The translations under genes were made by a program, and so were the position numbers. Shown here piece by piece: positions 1-6,696 of a stretch of DNA of 6,696 nucleotides. Source of the DNA: a bacterium HR27. Lineage in GTDB: Bacteria > Chloroflexota > Chloroflexia > Thermomicrobiales > Thermomicrobiaceae. Within the stretch, counting starts at the first letter, position 1, and each line of letters starts with the position of its first letter. Location of the stretch: NCBI GenBank assembly GCA_002898975.1, contig BEID01000075.1, forward strand, positions 1-6,696, read 5' to 3'. Under the pieces are notes generated by a model. That model did no database searches. It was not told where the DNA came from and saw nothing but the letters and a program-made list of their open reading frames with translations.

Positions 1-1624
1 TCGGCTGCGGGCGAATCCGGTTGCGATCCAGTGGCCGATCGGTCTCGAGTCGGAGTTCCGCGGCATCATCGACCTCATCGAGTTCCGCGCCCGTATCTAT
101 CACGACGATCTGGGGCAGCACATCGAGGACATGGATGTGCCGGCCGATTACGTCGAGGTAGCGCAGGAGTGGCGGCACAAGCTGATCGAACAGATCGTCG
201 AGACTGACGAAGAACTGATGATGCGCTACCTCGAGGGGGAAGAGATCGCTCCGGAGGACTTGCGTCGCGCGCTGCGTGCCGCGACCATCCGGGGGCAGCT
301 GGTGCCGGTGCTGTGTGGTTCGGCCTTGAAGAACAAGGGTGTCCAGTTCCTGCTGGACGCGATCGTCGACTACTTGCCCTCGCCGCTCGACATTCCGCCG
401 GTGAAGGGGACGCATCCCGTTACTGGCGAGGAGATCACGCGCGAAGCCGACGACGATGCGCCGTTCGCAGCGCTGGCGTTCAAGATTCAGTCCGATCCGC
501 ATGTCGGTCGGCTGACGTACGTGCGTGTCTACTCCGGCCGGCTGCACAGCAGCTCCTACGTCTACAACTCCACGAAGGGCGAGCGGGAGCGGATTTCGCG
601 TCTCCTACGGATGCATGCGAATCACCGTGAGGAGGTCGAGTGGATCGGTGCCGGTGACATCTGTGCGGTCATCGGCCTGAAGAAGACGTTCACCGGTGAT
701 ACGCTGTGCGATCCGGACAATCCGATCCTGCTCGAGCCGATCCAGTTCCCCGAGCCGGTCATCTCGGTAGCGGTCGAACCGAAGACGCGGGCGGACCAGG
801 ATAAGCTGTCGCTCGCCTTGCAGCGACTGGCCGAAGAAGACCCGACGTTCCAGGTGCGCATCGATCCGGAGAGCGGTCAGACGATCATCTCTGGCATGGG
901 CGAGTTGCACTTAGAGGTGATCGTCGACCGCATGCAGCGCGAATTCAAGGTCGCCGCCAATATCGGTCGACCACAGGTGGCTTACAAGGAGACGATTACG
1001 CGCCCGGTGCGGGTCGAGGGCCGCTTCGTGCGCCAGACCGGTGGTCGCGGTCAGTACGGACATGTCTGGCTGGATCTTGAACCGCTGCCGCGCGGGAGCG
1101 GGTTCGTCTTCGAGGATCGCATCGTCGGTGGCGTCATTCCCAAGGAGTACATACCAGCGGTCGAGGCCGGTATCCGCGAGGCGATGCAGAGCGGCGGCGT
1201 CTTCGGCTATCCGGTCGTCGATATCAAGGCCATTCTCTTCGACGGGTCCTATCACGAAGTCGACTCGTCGGAGATGGCGTTCAAGATTGCCGCATCGATG
1301 GCACTCAAAGAGGGTGTGCGCCGGGGCAATCCAGTGATTCTGGAACCGATCATGCGGGTCGAGGTCGTCGTGCCCGAAGAGTTCACCGGTGATGTCATCG
1401 GCGACCTCAATGCCCGTCGTGGTCGGATCGAGGGTATGGAATTGCGAGCCGGTGCGCAGGTCATTCGCGCGATGGTGCCGCTGGCGACGATGTTCGGGTA
1501 CGCGACCGATCTGCGCTCGATGACGCAGGGGCGCGGCACTTACACCATGGAGTTCGACCATTACGCGCCGGTGCCCGAGAGCATTGCGCAGGAACTCATG
1601 GCCAAGGCTGGTAAGGCTGGCTGA
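1..1624 (+). CDS. fusA: Elongation factor G, 5'-truncated by window edge
   Basis: EF-G is the cytoplasmic GTPase that drives tRNA-mRNA translocation and, with RRF, ribosome recycling. The reading frame is open from base 2 with no start codon. It opens with [14 protein letters not shown], which matches the EF-G region just after the G4 motif, so about 160 N-terminal residues (P-loop, switches, G4) lie outside the window; 540 residues remain. In fragment numbering, the G5 motif SAL is at 107-109 (in CGSALKNKG), domain II follows from about 130, domain III starts near 253 ([16 protein letters not shown]), domain IV near 322 ([10 protein letters not shown]), and domain V near 448 (EPIMRVEV). The domain IV tip sequence [10 protein letters not shown] is intact, including His418, equivalent to the conserved decoding-centre histidine. 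The first in-frame ATG, at 131, is internal and not the true start. The gene ends with TGA, 54 bases before tuf. Its synonymous codon use is mixed, unlike tuf. Confidence 0.97.
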   Translation, partial: RLRANPVAIQWPIGLESEFRGIIDLIEFRARIYHDDLGQHIEDMDVPADYVEVAQEWRHKLIEQIVETDEELMMRYLEGEEIAPEDLRRALRAATIRGQLVPVLCGSALKNKGVQFLLDAIVDYLPSPLDIPPVKGTHPVTGEEITREADDDAPFAALAFKIQSDPHVGRLTYVRVYSGRLHSSSYVYNSTKGERERISRLLRMHANHREEVEWIGAGDICAVIGLKKTFTGDTLCDPDNPILLEPIQFPEPVISVAVEPKTRADQDKLSLALQRLAEEDPTFQVRIDPESGQTIISGMGELHLEVIVDRMQREFKVAANIGRPQVAYKETITRPVRVEGRFVRQTGGRGQYGHVWLDLEPLPRGSGFVFEDRIVGGVIPKEYIPAVEAGIREAMQSGGVFGYPVVDIKAILFDGSYHEVDSSEMAFKIAASMALKEGVRRGNPVILEPIMRVEVVVPEEFTGDVIGDLNARRGRIEGMELRAGAQVIRAMVPLATMFGYATDLRSMTQGRGTYTMEFDHYAPVPESIAQELMAKAGKAG

Positions 1625-1678
1625 GTGAATTGTACGTGCAGGTAGGGTCGAAGCGACAGCACAGAAAGGGGTTGAGCG

Positions 1679-2881
<1,203 letters not shown>

Positions 2882-2899
2882 GCTGAGGGGTGAGCGACG

Positions 2900-3217
2900 A
2901 TGTCGCGCAGACCGGCACAACGCATTCGAATCCGGCTAAAATCGCACGACCACCGGATTCTCGATCAGTCGGCTCGACAGATCGTCGAGACGGCTGAGAG
3001 CACCGGTGCGAAGGTTGCAGGGCCGATACCCCTGCCGACGCGGATCGAGCGGTTCACGGTCATCCGCTCGCCGTTCATCGACAAGGACTCGCAAGAGCAC
3101 TTCGAAATCCGCACGCACAAGCGGCTGATCGACGTGCTCGAGCCGAGTCCCTCGACGATCCGCGCGCTCATGCGCTTGACCCTGCCGGCAGGGGTAGACA
3201 TCGAGATCAAGCTCTGA
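2900..3217 (+). CDS. rpsJ: 30S ribosomal protein S10 (NusE)
   Basis: S10 sits in the 3' major domain (head) of the 30S subunit. In the family it also acts as NusE, pairing with NusB in transcription antitermination. The 105-residue product is close to the 103 of E. coli. Conserved segments are [17 protein letters not shown] near the N-terminus, [13 protein letters not shown] in the middle, [20 protein letters not shown], and the ending [11 protein letters not shown]. The long loop segment is intact. The ATG follows the Shine-Dalgarno-like GAGGGGTGA (2885-2893). It begins 18 bases after the tuf stop, too close for a separate promoter, which supports one str-S10 transcript. Its TGA stop is the first part of an 8-bp hairpin (3216-3235), and the gap to rplC is the longest in the S10 part of the window. 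Confidence 0.98.
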   Translation: MSRRPAQRIRIRLKSHDHRILDQSARQIVETAESTGAKVAGPIPLPTRIERFTVIRSPFIDKDSQEHFEIRTHKRLIDVLEPSPSTIRALMRLTLPAGVDIEIKL

Positions 3218-3235
3218 ACGCGGGAGACCGCGTTC
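3216..3235 (+). promoter_or_regulatory. GC-rich hairpin with GAGA tetraloop at the rpsJ stop
   Basis: GAACGCGG (3216-3223) pairs perfectly with CCGCGTTC (3228-3235) around a GAGA loop, which fits the GNRA tetraloop class. The 5' arm begins inside the rpsJ TGA stop codon. The downstream bases CTGATCATGCTCG contain no T-tract, so it is unlikely to be an intrinsic terminator. It may mark a transcript processing or stability site, an attenuator, or a protein-binding element between rpsJ and rplC. The pairing is read directly; any function is inferred. Confidence 0.6.
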
Positions 3236-3253
3236 CTGATCATGCTCGTCGTG

Positions 3254-3297
3254 TGGTGAGGGCACGCCAGAGTGCCTGGTGCCACCAGAGAGAGTGG
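3254..3297 (+). promoter_or_regulatory. Nested, competing inverted repeats before rplC
   Basis: TGGTG (3254-3258) can pair with CACCA (3283-3287), enclosing GGCAC (3261-3265) paired to GTGCC (3272-3276). Alternatively CTGGT (3276-3280) can pair with ACCAG (3284-3288), or CCAC (3282-3285) with GTGG (3294-3297). The last pairing would cover the first two bases of the rplC Shine-Dalgarno. The stems are short, so stability is uncertain. A role in translational control of rplC is possible but unproven. Confidence 0.35.
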
Positions 3298-3301
3298 AGA
3301 G
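3296..3301 (+). promoter_or_regulatory. Ribosome-binding site of rplC
   Basis: GGAGAG lies 5 bases before the ATG at 3307. It decides the start: the frame is open upstream to a GTG at 3253, but the extra 18 residues (beginning VRARQSAW) are not L3-like, and the conserved N-terminus [16 protein letters not shown] begins at 3307. Confidence 0.8.
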
Positions 3302-3306
3302 AGCCA

Positions 3307-3951
3307 ATGATCGAGGGATTGTTGGGCCGAAAACTCGGCATGACACAGATTTTCGATGAGGAGGGACGGGCCGTTCCCGTCACGGTACTCGAAGTCGGTC
3401 CGTGTGTCGTGACCCAGGTGAAAACGAAAGAGCGGGACGGCTACGAAGCCGTCCAGCTCGGTTTTGGCCACCGCAAGCGCCAGAACAAGCCGATGCAAGG
3501 GCACCTACGGGCCTCCGGGGCATCGCCGCGGTATCTCAAGGAGGTTCGTGTGGATGACCCGAGCCAGTTCCAAGTCGGACAAGTCGTCGATTGCAGCATC
3601 TTCCAGCCCGGTCAGCTGGTCGACGTGATCGGCTGGCGGAAGGGCCGTGGCTTTCAGGGTGGCGTGAAGCGGCACGGCTTTGCCGGGGGACCGAAGACGC
3701 ACGGCCAGTCGGATCGGCATCGCGCACCGGGATCGATCGGACCAACGACCGACCCCGGGCGTGTCCATAAGGGAAAGCGGATGGCCGGCCGGATGGGCCC
3801 AGTGCGGGTCACGGTGCAGAACCTCAAAGTCATGCAGGTCGATCCGCAGCGGAATCTCGTATTGGTACGTGGTGCGGTTCCTGGGCATCCGAATGGTCTC
3901 GTTATCGTCCGCCATGCGATCAAGCAGCGGCGGACGAAGGCGACGGCGTGA
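3307..3951 (+). CDS. rplC: 50S ribosomal protein L3
   Basis: L3 is an early-assembly 23S rRNA-binding protein whose long extension reaches toward the peptidyl-transferase centre. The product has 214 residues, a normal length. It starts [16 protein letters not shown], followed by the N-terminal barrel strands ([18 protein letters not shown]). The extension carries [25 protein letters not shown] and [14 protein letters not shown], and the C-terminal strand is [12 protein letters not shown]. The E. coli Gln150 methylated by PrmB aligns with a Thr in [10 protein letters not shown], so that modification site is absent, as in many non-proteobacterial L3 proteins. The start was chosen by homology and the site at 3296-3301, rejecting the upstream GTG at 3253. 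The 89-base leader before it is unusually long for this cluster and holds inverted repeats. rplD follows after 15 bases. Confidence 0.97.
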   Translation: MIEGLLGRKLGMTQIFDEEGRAVPVTVLEVGPCVVTQVKTKERDGYEAVQLGFGHRKRQNKPMQGHLRASGASPRYLKEVRVDDPSQFQVGQVVDCSIFQPGQLVDVIGWRKGRGFQGGVKRHGFAGGPKTHGQSDRHRAPGSIGPTTDPGRVHKGKRMAGRMGPVRVTVQNLKVMQVDPQRNLVLVRGAVPGHPNGLVIVRHAIKQRRTKATA

Positions 3952-3966
3952 TGGGAGGAGCGAGTC

Positions 3967-4605
3967 ATGCTGGTTCCGGTCTACGACCTCGAGGGACGAG
4001 CAGTCGACAACATCGAGTTGGCCGACTCCGTCTTCAACATCACGCCGAACATTCCGGTCATGCACCAGGCTCTCGTTCGCCAGCTCGCTAATGCGCGGGC
4101 TGGTACGCACGACACGAAGACCCGCGGTGAGGTGCGCGGCGGTGGTCGCAAGCCGTGGCGGCAGAAGGGTACCGGGCGTGCGCGGCAGGGAAGCATCCGC
4201 GCACCGCACTGGAAGGGCGGCGGTGTCGTCTGGGGACCGCATCCGCGCTCGTATCGCCAGAAAATGCCGCGGAAGATGCGGCGCTTGGCGATCCGCTCGC
4301 TCTTGTCGGTCAAGCAGCGGGAGAACCAGATTGTCGTGGTGCGGGGGCTCAACGAGATCGAGCCGAAGACGAAGGCCATGAAGAACGTCCTCCAGCGCTT
4401 GCCGTTGGCTGATGCGCGCTCGACGCTGATCGTCGTCGATCAGCGGCGAGAGAATGTGCGCCGAGCGGCCGGCAACCTGGAAGACGTGAAGGTGCTGGTC
4501 GCCCATAACATGAACATCCGTGACGGACTCAAGTACGAGCGCATGATTCTCACCCCTGAGGCGATCGACGTCATCCATCGTCTCTGGGCGCAGGAGGGGG
4601 TGTGA
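3967..4605 (+). CDS. rplD: 50S ribosomal protein L4
   Basis: L4 is an early-assembly 50S protein whose extended loop lines the nascent-peptide exit tunnel. In E. coli it also represses its own S10 operon by binding the mRNA leader. The product has 212 residues. The tunnel loop [19 protein letters not shown] lies at about 58-76, with [13 protein letters not shown] following at 84-96. Lys67 in this loop aligns with E. coli Lys63, a macrolide-resistance position, and is unchanged. The C-terminal globular part includes [13 protein letters not shown] and [20 protein letters not shown]. The start follows a strong Shine-Dalgarno GGGAGGAG (3953-3960) at 6 bases. The leader upstream of rpsJ, the E. 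coli control site, has no counterpart here because tuf abuts rpsJ, so any L4 autoregulation would have to act elsewhere. rplW begins 3 bases after the stop. Confidence 0.98.
   Translation: MLVPVYDLEGRAVDNIELADSVFNITPNIPVMHQALVRQLANARAGTHDTKTRGEVRGGGRKPWRQKGTGRARQGSIRAPHWKGGGVVWGPHPRSYRQKMPRKMRRLAIRSLLSVKQRENQIVVVRGLNEIEPKTKAMKNVLQRLPLADARSTLIVVDQRRENVRRAAGNLEDVKVLVAHNMNIRDGLKYERMILTPEAIDVIHRLWAQEGV
4592..4600 (+). promoter_or_regulatory. Ribosome-binding site of rplW inside rplD
   Basis: AGGAGGGGG lies 8 bases before the rplW ATG and wholly within the last codons of rplD. A ribosome terminating on rplD covers this site, so translation of the two genes is probably coupled. Confidence 0.75.
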
Positions 4606-4608
4606 GCG

Positions 4609-4914
4609 ATGGAACTCACCTATCAGGAGATCATCCGGCGCCCATTGATCACGGAAAAGAACACGCGGCTGATGCAAATGAATCAGTACATGTTCGAAGT
4701 ACATCCAGCTGCGAACAAGATTCAAATCAAGGAAGCGATCGAGCGGACCTTCAATGTCAAGGTCAAGAAGGTCAACACGATGAACGTACGCGGCAAGGTG
4801 CGCCGTCGCTTCCGCAAGCGTGGGGCGCCGATTATCGGTCGCGAGCGGTCGTGGAAGAAGGCGATCGTGACGCTCGAGCCCGGGTACACGATCGAGCTCT
4901 TCAGTCAGCTTTGA
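4609..4914 (+). CDS. rplW: 50S ribosomal protein L23
   Basis: L23 sits at the exit of the peptide tunnel and is the docking point for trigger factor and SRP. The product has 101 residues, about the E. coli length. It shows the family N-terminus [11 protein letters not shown], the segment [22 protein letters not shown], the basic loop [11 protein letters not shown], and the ending [18 protein letters not shown]. Glu16 in ITEKN aligns with E. coli Glu18, the trigger-factor contact, and is conserved. The start ATG lies 3 bases after the rplD stop with its Shine-Dalgarno inside rplD. rplB follows after 23 bases. An overlapping frame from 4602 to 4928 has no ribosomal or other recognisable features and is a shadow. 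Confidence 0.97.
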   Translation: MELTYQEIIRRPLITEKNTRLMQMNQYMFEVHPAANKIQIKEAIERTFNVKVKKVNTMNVRGKVRRRFRKRGAPIIGRERSWKKAIVTLEPGYTIELFSQL

Positions 4915-4937
4915 TGTGGCTGAGATGAGGTGTCGCG

Positions 4938-5765
4938 ATGCCGATCAAGGTCTATAAACCGACGACGCCTGGGCGCCGCAATATGTCGGTGCTCACGTAC
5001 GAGGAAATCACGAAGGAAGAGCCGGAAAAGTCGCTGATCGAGCCGCTCAAGAAGCATGCCGGGCGGAATAACCGGGGCGTCATCACGACCCGTCACCGGG
5101 GCGGTGGGAACAAGCGCTTCTACCGGATCATCGACTTTCGGCGTGACAAGTGGGGCATTCCAGCGAAAGTCGCGGCGATCGAGTACGACCCCAATCGCAC
5201 CGCGTTCATCGCTCTGTTGCACTATGCCGATGGGGAGAAGCGGTATATTCTCGCCCCGCTCGGGCTCAAAGTCGGTGACATCGTGCAATCCGGGCCTGGA
5301 TCACCGATCCGCGTCGGGAACGCGCTGCCCTTGCGCGATATCCCGCTCGGCACGCTCGTCCACAATGTGGAGTTGTATCCGGGCCGGGGCGGCCAGCTCG
5401 CCCGAGCGGCGGGGGCGGTCGCGCAGGTCGTGGCCAAGGTAGATAAGTATGTACACCTGCGCCTGCCCTCCGGGGAGATCCGGATGGTGCACGCCGACTG
5501 CATGGCCACCATCGGGCAGGTCGGGAATCTCGATCATCAGAATGTGAGTATCGGCAAGGCTGGTCGGAAGCGCCACATGGGCTGGCGCCCGGCCGTGCGT
5601 GGTTCGGCCATGACGCCACGCGATCACCCGCACGGTGGTGGTGAAGGAAAGGCACCGCGCGGGATGCCACCCAAGACTCCGTGGGGGAAGCCGGCGCTCG
5701 GGAAGCGCACGCGCCGGAACAAGCGGTCAGATCGATTCATCATCCGGCGGCGCTACGAGGCCTAG
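4938..5765 (+). CDS. rplB: 50S ribosomal protein L2
   Basis: L2 is a primary 23S rRNA-binding protein needed for subunit association and for an active peptidyl-transferase centre. The product has 275 residues, typical for bacteria. Seen in order: the N-terminal tail [33 protein letters not shown]; the OB-fold part with [20 protein letters not shown]; the SH3-like part with [34 protein letters not shown]; and the basic tail [14 protein letters not shown]. The universally conserved HPHGGGEG is present, with His230 corresponding to the functionally important E. coli His229. The preceding residues read SAMTPRD instead of the more common VAMNPVD, which may be a lineage marker. The start follows a modest AGGTG (4928-4932) at 5 bases. 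rpsS begins 19 bases after the stop. Confidence 0.98.
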   Translation: MPIKVYKPTTPGRRNMSVLTYEEITKEEPEKSLIEPLKKHAGRNNRGVITTRHRGGGNKRFYRIIDFRRDKWGIPAKVAAIEYDPNRTAFIALLHYADGEKRYILAPLGLKVGDIVQSGPGSPIRVGNALPLRDIPLGTLVHNVELYPGRGGQLARAAGAVAQVVAKVDKYVHLRLPSGEIRMVHADCMATIGQVGNLDHQNVSIGKAGRKRHMGWRPAVRGSAMTPRDHPHGGGEGKAPRGMPPKTPWGKPALGKRTRRNKRSDRFIIRRRYEA

Positions 5766-5770
5766 CCGGT

Positions 5771-5778
5771 GAGGAGGT
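5771..5778 (+). promoter_or_regulatory. Strong ribosome-binding site of rpsS
   Basis: GAGGAGGT, 6 bases before the ATG at 5785, is a near-full complement to the 16S rRNA 3' end and one of the strongest sites in the window. It supports the chosen rpsS start. Confidence 0.8.
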
Positions 5779-5784
5779 AGCGAC

Positions 5785-6069
5785 ATGGGACGTTCGTCGA
5801 AAAAGGGTCCGTACATCGATCCGAAACTGAAGAAGAAAATCGACGAACTGAACCGAACGGGTGAGCGTCGGGTCATCCGCACCTGGGCGCGCGATTGCAC
5901 GATCTTTCCTGAAATGGTCGGCCACACCATTGCCGTCCACGATGGGCGACGGCATGTGCCGATTTACATCACGGAACAGATGGTCGGCCATAAGCTTGGG
6001 GAGTTCGCGCCCACCCGGACGTATCGTGGCCATGGTAAGGACGCTGAGCGGACGACCCGGCGTCGCTGA
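5785..6069 (+). CDS. rpsS: 30S ribosomal protein S19
   Basis: S19 lies in the head of the 30S subunit, contacts S13 and takes part in the bridge to the 50S subunit near the A and P sites. The product has 94 residues, the normal length. The N-terminus [14 protein letters not shown] matches the family (R-S-x-K-K-G-P). It is followed by [41 protein letters not shown] and [14 protein letters not shown], then a short basic tail. The start is fixed by homology and by the strong site at 5771-5778. It lies 19 bases after rplB and 29 bases before rplV, in the standard S10-cluster order. Confidence 0.98.
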   Translation: MGRSSKKGPYIDPKLKKKIDELNRTGERRVIRTWARDCTIFPEMVGHTIAVHDGRRHVPIYITEQMVGHKLGEFAPTRTYRGHGKDAERTTRRR

Positions 6070-6098
6070 GCGGTAGGTGGAAGAAGGAGTGATTCGCC

Positions 6099-6455
6099 AT
6101 GGAGGTCCGTGCCAAGGTACGCGAGGTCCGGGTGTCGCCCAAAAAGGCGCGGATGGTGATCGACGTCATTCGCGGAAAGCCGCTCCAGGAGGCGATGGCG
6201 ATTCTCCAGGTACTGCCGCAGAAGACGGCACCGATCGCTCTCAAACTCCTGCGGTCCGCTGCGGCGAACGCCGAGCACAATTATGACCTCGATCCGGAGC
6301 GGCTGTACGTCAAGCGCATCTTCGTCGATGAGGGGCCGCGGTACAAGCGTTGGCAGCCCCACGCGCGCGGACGGGTCGGTCGCAAGTGGCGCCGGACCTC
6401 GCACATTACCGTGATTCTCGATGAGCTGCCGGAGAAGGGAGCGCCGCGTGGGTAG
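6099..6455 (+). CDS. rplV: 50S ribosomal protein L22
   Basis: L22 binds all domains of 23S rRNA, and its long beta-hairpin lines the exit tunnel beside L4. The product has 118 residues. It shows [21 protein letters not shown] at the N-terminus, then the helix [16 protein letters not shown]. The hairpin [19 protein letters not shown] has Tyr82-Lys83-Arg84 where E. coli has Met-Lys-Arg, a site of macrolide-resistance deletions that is intact here. The C-terminal strand is [11 protein letters not shown]. The start follows AAGGAGT (6084-6090) at 8 bases. The last codons overlap the start of rpsC by 8 bases in another frame, a usual sign of translational coupling. The basic hairpin and length give no hint of truncation. 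Confidence 0.98.
   Translation: MEVRAKVREVRVSPKKARMVIDVIRGKPLQEAMAILQVLPQKTAPIALKLLRSAAANAEHNYDLDPERLYVKRIFVDEGPRYKRWQPHARGRVGRKWRRTSHITVILDELPEKGAPRG
6435..6441 (+). promoter_or_regulatory. Ribosome-binding site of rpsC inside rplV
   Basis: AAGGGAG lies 6 bases before the GTG at 6448 and within the rplV coding region. It supports GTG as the rpsC initiation codon and suggests coupled translation of rplV and rpsC. Confidence 0.75.
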
Positions 6456-6696
6456 GAAAGTCAATCCGATCGGCTTTCGTCTCGGGATCGTTCACGACTG
6501 GGAATCGAAGTGGTTCGCTGAGAAGGATCGACAATATCGCGAGCAGCTGCACGAGGATCTCGATATTCGCGAGATCATCCAGCGCGAGCTGCCGCGAGCC
6601 GGGATCTCGCGTATCGAGATCCAGCAGGCAGTCAATCGCGTCGATGTTACGATCCATACTGCGAAGCCCGGTGTGGTCATTGGAAAGCAAGGCGCC
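6448..6696 (+). CDS. rpsC: 30S ribosomal protein S3, 3'-truncated by window edge
   Basis: S3 lies at the mRNA entry channel of the 30S head and contributes to mRNA helicase activity of the ribosome. Exactly 83 codons are visible before the window ends; the family is usually 210-250 residues, so most of the gene lies outside. The initiation codon is GTG: translation from there gives (M)[13 protein letters not shown], the conserved S3 N-terminus, with Arg3 where many species have Gln. The first part of the KH domain follows ([20 protein letters not shown]), and the KH GxxG region GVVIGKQG is at 75-82. The gene overlaps the rplV stop by 8 bases, and its ribosome-binding site is inside rplV. No in-frame ATG occurs in the visible part, so a search limited to ATG starts misses this gene. 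Confidence 0.96.
   Translation, partial: MGRKVNPIGFRLGIVHDWESKWFAEKDRQYREQLHEDLDIREIIQRELPRAGISRIEIQQAVNRVDVTIHTAKPGVVIGKQGA

Noticed and set aside
1625..1678. Promoter or terminator in the fusA-tuf gap
   Set aside because: Only a 4-bp GTCG/CGAC stem (1647-1657) and a weak outer GTGC/GCAC pairing are visible. There is no T-tract and no convincing -35/-10 pair.
3216..3250. Intrinsic terminator after rpsJ
   Set aside because: The hairpin is strong, but no T-tract follows, and the downstream genes belong to the same conserved cluster.
3253..3306. N-terminal extension of L3 from a GTG at 3253
   Set aside because: The added 18 residues are unlike L3. The family N-terminus and a good ribosome-binding site mark the ATG at 3307.
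3505..4725. 406-codon open frame on the - strand across rplC and rplD
   Set aside because: It lies opposite clearly recognised L3 and L4 genes, has no recognisable domain and spans gene boundaries, as expected from GC-rich shadow frames.
4602..4928. 108-codon + strand frame overlapping rplW
   Set aside because: It overlaps the well-supported L23 gene in a different frame, and its product resembles no family I recognise.

Overview
The window is a continuous run of co-directional translation genes on the + strand. It is the 3' part of a str operon joined directly to the first half of an S10 ribosomal-protein operon. The order is fusA (5'-truncated by the window edge), tuf, rpsJ (S10), rplC (L3), rplD (L4), rplW (L23), rplB (L2), rpsS (S19), rplV (L22) and rpsC (S3, cut by the right edge). 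All ten products are recognisable from conserved motifs and near-standard lengths. There are no mobile elements, tRNA or rRNA genes, CRISPR arrays or unknown genes, and no stretch over 300 bases lacks a gene.

The DNA is GC-rich, and the proteins read as a thermophile-type bacterium. The gene order, the EF-Tu switch I sequence RGITIAIS and the L2 sequence [15 protein letters not shown] suggest Chloroflexota, possibly class Thermomicrobia. That assignment is an inference from recalled family features and was not checked by a search.

Layout: positions 1-1624 hold EF-G from the end of the G domain to domain V; 1679-2881 hold EF-Tu; the S10 cluster follows after only 18 bases. Gaps inside the cluster are 3-29 bases, except for an 89-base gap between rpsJ and rplC. 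That gap contains a perfect 8-bp hairpin with a GAGA loop and a set of competing weaker hairpins next to the rplC ribosome-binding site. rpsC begins with GTG and overlaps rplV by 8 bases. I see no internal promoter and no T-tract terminator, so the genes look like one transcription unit producing the two GTPase elongation factors together with ribosomal proteins of both subunits.

The most unusual signal is in tuf. Its first 376 codons use almost only G-ending codons at four-fold sites (gtg, gcg, ccg, acg, ggg, cgg) and no gaa for Glu. The last 24 codons switch abruptly to gtc, gcc, ggc, cgc, acc and gaa, like the neighbouring genes. A small island of off-pattern codons also sits at 2357-2410. 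This looks like a mosaic gene made by conversion or recombination. I found no evidence of a previously undescribed system here.
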